A program made the translations under genes and the position numbers. Shown here in pieces: positions 59,258 through 64,000 of a stretch of DNA of 64,000 nt (positions within the stretch are counted from its first letter, which is position 1; every line of letters begins with the position of its first letter). Location of the stretch: positions 1 to 64,000 of the forward strand of contig CAVWBA010000015.1 in assembly GCA_963753135.1 (NCBI GenBank). Reading direction: 5' to 3'. Origin of the DNA: Roseiarcus sp963753135. Its GTDB lineage: Bacteria; Pseudomonadota; Alphaproteobacteria; Rhizobiales; Beijerinckiaceae. The notes below the pieces were generated by a model. The model saw only the letters and a list, made by a program, of their open reading frames with translations, did not search any database and was not told the origin of the DNA.

Positions 59258-59380
59258 CGGCTCGCCTCGATGACGACGCGAGGACTCGGCGACGGCCAAG
59301 CATAAGGATCAATGTCGATGGCCGGGTCAGGCCCGGCCATGACGGTCACGAGCGGCGACCTTCGTCGAACGGCGCTCCGG

Positions 59381-60388
59381 TCACGCCGGGCACTTGTTGT
59401 CGGACATGTAGTCGTGGACCTGAATCTTGCCCGAGATGATGTCCGCTTTCGCCTGGTCGGCCTTGGCCCTGACCTCAGAAGTCAGAATGGCCTTGTTGTT
59501 GTCGTCGACCGCGTAGTCGACGCCGTCCTCTTTCAGGCCCAACACCAGAACGCCGGGCTTCCACGTCCCATTCTTCGCATCCATGAACGACTTGTAGGTC
59601 GCGACGTCGACATGCTTCAGCATCGAGGTCAGGATCTTGCCGGGGAACAGACCGTTCTGGTTGGAATCGACGCCGATGCCGAGCTTGCCGGCGTCCGCCG
59701 CCGCCTTCAATACGCCCTGACCGGTGGCGCCGGCGGCGGCGTAGATGATGTCGGCGCCGCGATCGATCTGCGACTTGGCGAGTTCGCCGCCCTTGACCGG
59801 ATCGTTCCACGCCGCAGGCGTCGTGCCGGTCATGTTGGCGAACACTTCATCCTTGCCGTTGGAAGCGTATTTGACGCCCTGCGCGTAGCCGCACTCAAAC
59901 TTCGAGATCAGCGGAATGTCCATGCCGCCAACGAACCCGACCTTGCCGGTCTTTGACGTATCCGCCGCGATCACGCCGACCACGAACGACCCCTCCTGCT
60001 CCTTGAACACGATCGACTGGACGTTGGGCAGGTCGACGACGTCGTCGATAATGCCGAATTTCGTTTTGGGATATTCCGGCGCGATCTTTTTCAACGCGGT
60101 CTCCCAGGCGAAGCCGACGGTCATGATCGGCGAGAAGCCGTCCTTGGCGAACGTGCGGAGGTCCTGCTCGCGCTGCAACTCGTTCTGGAGCTCGAGATCC
60201 CGGAACTTGATGCCGGTCTCCTTGGTGAACCGTGTCGCGCCGTCGAACACGCCCTCGTTGAACGATTTATCGAACTTGCCGCCAAGGTCATAAAGAACGG
60301 CGGGTTTGATGTCCGCGGCGGAGGCCGCGGCGGAGGCGAGAAGACTCCCGGCAAGAACCGCCGACGCCATGAGCGTGATGCGACCCAT
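59381..60388 (-). CDS. BMP-family nucleoside-binding protein
   Basis: A signal peptide (LMASAVLAGSLLASAAASAA) is followed by a BMP fold with LYDLGGKFDKSFNEGVFDGA, FAWETALKKIAPEYP and GFVGGMDIPLI. About 335 residues. It lacks a lipobox Cys, so it is free in the periplasm. It is the first gene of the leftward importer operon, with about 120 bases to the ATPase. Binds nucleosides by family precedent. Confidence 0.9.
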   Translation of the reverse strand: MGRITLMASAVLAGSLLASAAASAADIKPAVLYDLGGKFDKSFNEGVFDGATRFTKETGIKFRDLELQNELQREQDLRTFAKDGFSPIMTVGFAWETALKKIAPEYPKTKFGIIDDVVDLPNVQSIVFKEQEGSFVVGVIAADTSKTGKVGFVGGMDIPLISKFECGYAQGVKYASNGKDEVFANMTGTTPAAWNDPVKGGELAKSQIDRGADIIYAAAGATGQGVLKAAADAGKLGIGVDSNQNGLFPGKILTSMLKHVDVATYKSFMDAKNGTWKPGVLVLGLKEDGVDYAVDDNNKAILTSEVRAKADQAKADIISGKIQVHDYMSDNKCPA

Positions 60389-60576
60389 CATAGCTGACCT
60401 CCCACTGGTCCAAGCGGCTCACCGAGCCTGCCCCGAGAAACTAACCGGCTGATCGAGTAAGTCCGCCCGCCGCTTGACTGTCAAGCGGCGGCCAGCCCTC
60501 CCAGCCGACAACGGCGTCGAGACTATGCGGGCGATTTACCAGGAGCAAGCGGAGCCCACGAAGCCGGTCGCAAGCA

Positions 60577-60610
60577 AGAAAAAGGCCGCGTCTCCGGACC
60601 GGGCCTTTCC
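60577..60610 (-). terminator. Hairpin with U run, probable terminator of prs
   Basis: AAAGGCC at 60581-60587 pairs with GGCCTTT at 60602-60608. Read leftward, the stem is followed by TTTTTCTT. It stands about 320 bases after the prs stop on the prs strand; no leftward gene lies between. The remaining part of the 60389-60791 gap shows nothing else I can name and must hold the promoter of the BMP operon. Confidence 0.55.
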
Positions 60611-60791
60611 TTACCGAATTATCTCCGTGCGACGCCCGCCTCAGGAGAACGGTCCGGCCGCGAGACGGTGAAGTGGTCAGCTTACGGGACCTCGTTTTTG
60701 CGACGAGCCGCCAGGAGTTCGAGGAGTGTGATTGCGCGCACTGCGATTGTCTGATGCGCGTGCTTTAGTTCCCTGCAAGAAAGGGAAAGTT

Positions 60792-60932
60792 ATGGCCGGC
60801 ATGTTATCGCTTTTGACCGTCGACGTTGTCGGAGTGCTCGCCGCCCTGTCCATCTGGACGGTTTCGTTCTTGATGATGCTCCCAAGCGCCGCCAGTTCTA
60901 ACCCTGCGCGCGAGCGCGAAGTTCGCCGCTAG
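60792..60932 (+). CDS. 46-residue single-pass membrane protein
   Basis: ATG 60792 follows GAAAGGGAAAG. The product is one hydrophobic helix (LLTVDVVGVLAALSIWTVSF, then LMM) and a basic tail (AREREVRR), as in many small inner-membrane proteins. It is convergent with prs and overlaps its end by four bases. No family is recognised, and the call rests on the ribosome site and hydrophobicity. Confidence 0.4.
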   Translation: MAGMLSLLTVDVVGVLAALSIWTVSFLMMLPSAASSNPAREREVRR

Positions 60933-61864
60933 TTGAACAGCGACGAGACGCTTTCCTCCTTGGCGATGCGGCCGATCGCCTCGCCGATCAACGGCGCAAT
61001 CGAGATCACGCGGATGTTGCGCGCAACCCGCACCGCTTCGGTCGGCTGGATCGTGTCGGTCAGCACGAGCTCGCTGAGCTTCGAGGCGGCGACGCGCGCG
61101 ACCGCGCCGCCCGACAGGACGCCGTGGGTGATATAGGCCGATACGCTCGCCGCTCCTCCGTCGAGCAGAGCGTCGGCGGCGTTGCATAGAGTGCCGCCCG
61201 AATCGACGATGTCGTCGAGCAGCACGCAATGGCGCCCGGCAATGTCGCCGATCAGGTTCATGACTTCCGACTCGCCCGCCCGTTCGCGGCGCTTGTCGAC
61301 GATGGCGAGGGGCGCATCGAGGCGCTTGGCGAGCGCGCGGGCGCGCACGACGCCGCCGACGTCGGGAGACACGACGATCACGTTCTTGCTGCCGTTATGG
61401 TGGGCCTGGATGTCGCGCACCATGGTCGGGGCGGCGAACAGATTGTCGGTCGGGATGTCGAAAAATCCCTGGATCTGAAGGGCGTGCAGGTCGACCGTCA
61501 GCACCCGGTCAGCGCCGGCGCGGGTGATCAGATTGGCCACGAGCTTGGCGGAGATGGGCGAGCGCGGCCCGGGCTTTCGGTCCTGGCGCGCATAGCCGAA
61601 ATAGGGAAGGACCGCGGTGATGCGTTGCGCCGAGGCGCGGCGCAGCGCGTCGATCATAATAAGCAGCTCCATCAGATTGTCGTTCGCCGGATAGGATGTC
61701 GACTGAATGATGAAGGTGTCGCGCCCGCGCACGTTCTCGAGGATTTCGACGAAGATCTCGAGATCGGCGAAGCGGCGGACATGGCAGCTGGTCAAGGGCT
61801 CGCCGAGATAGGCGGCGATCGCCTCGGCCAGCGGCCGATTGGAATTGCCGGCCAAAATCTTCAT
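60929..61864 (-). CDS. prs: Ribose-phosphate pyrophosphokinase
   Basis: Prs makes PRPP for nucleotides, histidine and tryptophan. The 311-residue protein has MKILAGNSNRPLAEAIAAYL, FADLEIFVEILENVRGRD, YARQDRKPGPRSPISAKLVA, the PRPP loop VLLDDIVDSGGTLCNAADAL and the C-terminal helix. ATG 61864 is chosen over 61876. Intact. It is near the nucleoside salvage cluster on the same strand but has its own terminator. Confidence 0.96.
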   Translation of the reverse strand: MKILAGNSNRPLAEAIAAYLGEPLTSCHVRRFADLEIFVEILENVRGRDTFIIQSTSYPANDNLMELLIMIDALRRASAQRITAVLPYFGYARQDRKPGPRSPISAKLVANLITRAGADRVLTVDLHALQIQGFFDIPTDNLFAAPTMVRDIQAHHNGSKNVIVVSPDVGGVVRARALAKRLDAPLAIVDKRRERAGESEVMNLIGDIAGRHCVLLDDIVDSGGTLCNAADALLDGGAASVSAYITHGVLSGGAVARVAASKLSELVLTDTIQPTEAVRVARNIRVISIAPLIGEAIGRIAKEESVSSLFN

Positions 61865-62013
61865 CTTGCCGGGCAAGCCTATTCTCCAAACGCGCCCTCG
61901 GAGAGCGTTTTAGCGCGGGCGCGGCGGGTCATAGCAGCGCGCGGACGCGCGAACAACATGACACAGAGATCACAACGGCCGGAGCCGGCGCGGATGTCCA
62001 CAAGAAAAAAGCC

Positions 62014-62571
62014 CTATTGGGCGTAGCTGAGCGCGGCGCTTGGCGGCGTCGCGGCCTCGGGAGTGTTGGACAGATAGGCGGCAAGGTCGTCGGCGCATTT
62101 GGCGGCGACACTGTTCAGCGCCGCATCGTCGATCATCGCCCAGGCGTCGTCGCCCGCACCCTTGACCGCGATCGCGTCGCTAAGCCTTTGCGCACGCTTC
62201 TTATCGGGCGTGAACACGTCCCAGACGACGTCGATCTCCGCGCCCCCTTCGATTGGAGACGCGGTGAGATAGCCGCGCACGAGGTAGCGCGCCTTGGCTG
62301 GCGCGGCCACCGCGATCCGGCGCGCCGCCGCCGCGTCATCGAAGCTCTGGCGAAAACGGGTGGAAAGATCGGCCGGCGGGCCGTCGACCGAGGCGATGGC
62401 GACCGTGGGCCCAGCCATATTGGCGTCGTCGCGCATAACGAACTGGGCGCTCGCATCCGCGCTCGGCGGGGTGGCGGCGACATCGTTGCAGGCGCTCAAG
62501 CCCGCGCACGCCGACGTTAAAACGAGACCCGCGACGAACGCCTTGACCGGGTCCTTAAAAGTTGAACTCAC
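62014..62571 (-). CDS. Lipoprotein of unknown function
   Basis: The 185-residue protein starts with a lipoprotein signal: FVAGLVLTSACAGLSAC, with lipobox LSAC. The mature domain has LSTRFRQSFDDAAAARRI, YLVRGYLTASPIEGGAEIDV and VVWDVFTPDKKRAQRLSDAI, a pattern seen in conserved rhizobial lipoproteins; function unknown to me. The gene is isolated: prs lies 150 bases downstream on the same strand and uvrC is divergent. Confidence 0.72.
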   Translation of the reverse strand: MSSTFKDPVKAFVAGLVLTSACAGLSACNDVAATPPSADASAQFVMRDDANMAGPTVAIASVDGPPADLSTRFRQSFDDAAAARRIAVAAPAKARYLVRGYLTASPIEGGAEIDVVWDVFTPDKKRAQRLSDAIAVKGAGDDAWAMIDDAALNSVAAKCADDLAAYLSNTPEAATPPSAALSYAQ

Positions 62572-62694
62572 GCTTGGACCTATTCCCGCCCGCGGCCCGC
62601 TCGCCGCTGGGAAGCGAGGTTAATAATCCGTTAAGCCGCTCGCGCCAACAACTGGATTGATGGCTCTGGCCGGAGGCGCGGCTTTGAGTCTTCT

Positions 62695-62828
62695 ATAACA
62701 TTTATCTTATGTTATTAGATCCAGTCTGCGCCCGGTCACGATCGATGCGTCGCGCGCGATTTTTGAGGGCGGAACTAAACTGGGGCGGAAGTCACTGGAA
62801 ACATTGGGGCGCGCCGGTAAAATTACCG
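62695..62828. promoter_or_regulatory. Two perfect palindromes in the lipoprotein-uvrC divergent region
   Basis: ATAACAT at 62695-62701 and ATGTTAT at 62709-62715 are perfect inverted halves around seven bases, in an A+T island in otherwise GC-rich DNA. CGGTAA at 62815-62820 and TTACCG at 62823-62828 form a second. The 373-base region between the two divergent starts contains no gene. Either may be an operator; no consensus for LexA or another named regulator is recognised. Confidence 0.4.
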
Positions 62829-62944
62829 CTAGGCCAGGCGCGCGGCCCTCGCCCATAGGCGAAGGCGGCGGCTGAAGAACCCCGACGGCGGGTTCGCGCT
62901 CCGACTATTCCCACCGCAGCCGCTTGCGCCTAGATAAGCCCCGC

Positions 62945-64000
62945 ATGAGCGGCGCATCGAACAGCTTTCCTCCCGGCGAAGCGCCCGCTGCCGAGGCGCG
63001 TGAAGAAGCCGCGCTGGCGCGCGAGCTCGCGCCCGACACCGCCCCCCTCGAGATGGCCCTCGACGAACCGCCGGTGGAGCCTTCGCGCGTCGCGCGCGGC
63101 GTCGAGGCGATCCGCGCGTTCTGGCGCCACGCGCCGATGGGGCCCGGCGTCTACCGCATGATCGGAGCCGAGGGCGAGGTGCTCTATGTCGGCAAGGCGC
63201 GCTCGATCAAGAAGCGCATCGCCGCCTATATGGCCCCCGAGCGCCAGCCGAACCGCATCGCGCGCATGGTGGCGCAAACCCATTCGATGGTGTTCGTCAC
63301 CACCGCGTCGGACGCCGAGGCGCTGCTGCTCGAGGCCAATCTCATCAAGCAGCTGAAGCCTCGCTACAACGTGACGCTGCGCGACGACAAGAGCTTCCCC
63401 TATATCCTCATTTGCACCGGACATCCGGCGGCGAGGCTCATCAAGCACCGGGGCGCACGCTCGGTTCCCGGCGACTATTTCGGCCCGTTCGCGAGCGCTG
63501 GCGCCGTGTTTCGCACCTTGAACGCGCTGCAGCGGGCGTTTCTCCTGCGCACCTGCTCGGACAGTTTCTACGCCCATCGAACCCGGCCGTGCCTGCTCTA
63601 CCAGATCAAGCGCTGCTCGGCGCCGTGCACCGGGGAGATCTCGATCCCCGACTATGCGAAACTGGTAGGAGAGGCGCGCGACTTTCCTCTCCGGCCGCAG
63701 CCGCGCGATCAAGAGCAGACTCGCTCACGAAATGAGCGAGGCGGCGACAGCGCTTGATTTCGAAAAGGCGGCGCGGCTGCGCGACCGGATCAGCGCGCTC
63801 TCCGCGATCCAGGGCGAGCAGAGCGTCAATCCTCGCTCGATCGCCGAAGCCGATGTTTTCGCAATCACCGAGGAGGCAGGGCAGTTCTGCGTCGAAGTGT
63901 TCTTCTTTCGCACCTATCAGAACTGGGGCAATCGCGCCTATTTCCCGCGCGCCGACCGGGCCCTGTCGCCCGAGGAGGTGCTCGACGCTTTCTTATCGCA
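62945..64000 (+). CDS. uvrC: Excinuclease ABC subunit C (5' part), one frameshift
   Basis: UvrC makes both cuts in nucleotide excision repair. From ATG 62945 an acidic leader of about 45 residues precedes the GIY-YIG nuclease domain (MGPGVYRMIGAEGEVLYVGK, about residues 66-150). RPCLLYQIKRCSAPC is the Cys-rich link. At about 63685 an extra T breaks the frame; the correct reading FLSGRSRAIKSRL continues with the UVR motif ATALDFEKAARLRDRISAL and runs off the window edge. The gene continues to the right. Confidence 0.93.

Overview
The window reads as high-G+C alphaproteobacterial chromosome. The markers are an F-type ATP synthase split into an F1 set (atpHAGDC) and an F0 set (atpI, B, E, F', F) with a separate b' subunit, a DUF1344 protein, an OxyR/KatG pair, a MocR regulator, and nucleoside and branched-chain transporters of rhizobial type. 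Hyphomicrobiales is the best guess; the genus cannot be fixed from the sequence alone. Many genes carry one-base frameshifts, including genes the cell cannot lose (atpD, hisS twice, uvrC). A good part of the apparent gene decay is therefore probably read or assembly error. Genes marked as broken outside the clearly decayed patches should be read with that in mind.

Layout. 1-5.4 kb: an accessory edge ending at a minus-strand tRNA-Arg(CCG). It holds galK/galT remains, a broken DUF5995-like gene, a His-rich exported protein flanked by inverted repeats, and an Lrp regulator divergent from a Cys/Met-metabolism PLP lyase. Partial copies of the tRNA 3' end recur at 1.17, 2.52 and 3.31 kb. 5.5-9.1 kb: envelope and exported proteins. 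9.3-17.1 kb: a CUT1 ABC importer, a class III aminotransferase and a MocR regulator. 17.6-22.4 kb: a DegT-type aminotransferase downstream of livGFHM without a binding protein. 22.5-25.7 kb: galE, galU and kdsD, which make sugar precursors for the envelope. 25.8-28.6 kb: a small protein and a large multidomain murein-acting protein. 28.8-32.5 kb: an IS110 relic, katG and divergent oxyR.

32.7-46.1 kb: the two ATP synthase operons on one strand, separated by about 5.7 kb that holds a YjbR protein, a serine/threonine dehydratase, an A+T-rich orphan HExxH peptidase, an AEC transporter, hisS and a DUF1345 membrane protein. 46.2-49.1 kb: an exported Cys-containing protein, RNase T2, Ku and a small cytochrome c. 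49.1-60.4 kb: a fucU gene, a binding-protein fragment, then a long leftward nucleoside uptake and salvage cluster (BMP binding protein, ATPase, two permeases, cdd, pnp, deoA, GhrA-type reductase), split by a patch of decayed or foreign oxidoreductase genes. 60.8-64 kb: a small membrane protein, prs, a lipoprotein and the 5' part of uvrC.

The central nucleoside cluster makes a coherent pathway: nucleosides are imported, cytidine is deaminated, nucleosides are split by phosphorolysis, and prs next to it makes PRPP. The best candidates for something new are the ladder of tRNA-end repeats bounding small gene modules, the orphan HExxH peptidase between the two ATP synthase operons, the 52-residue frame inside the F0 operon, and the murein protein that lacks a visible signal peptide.
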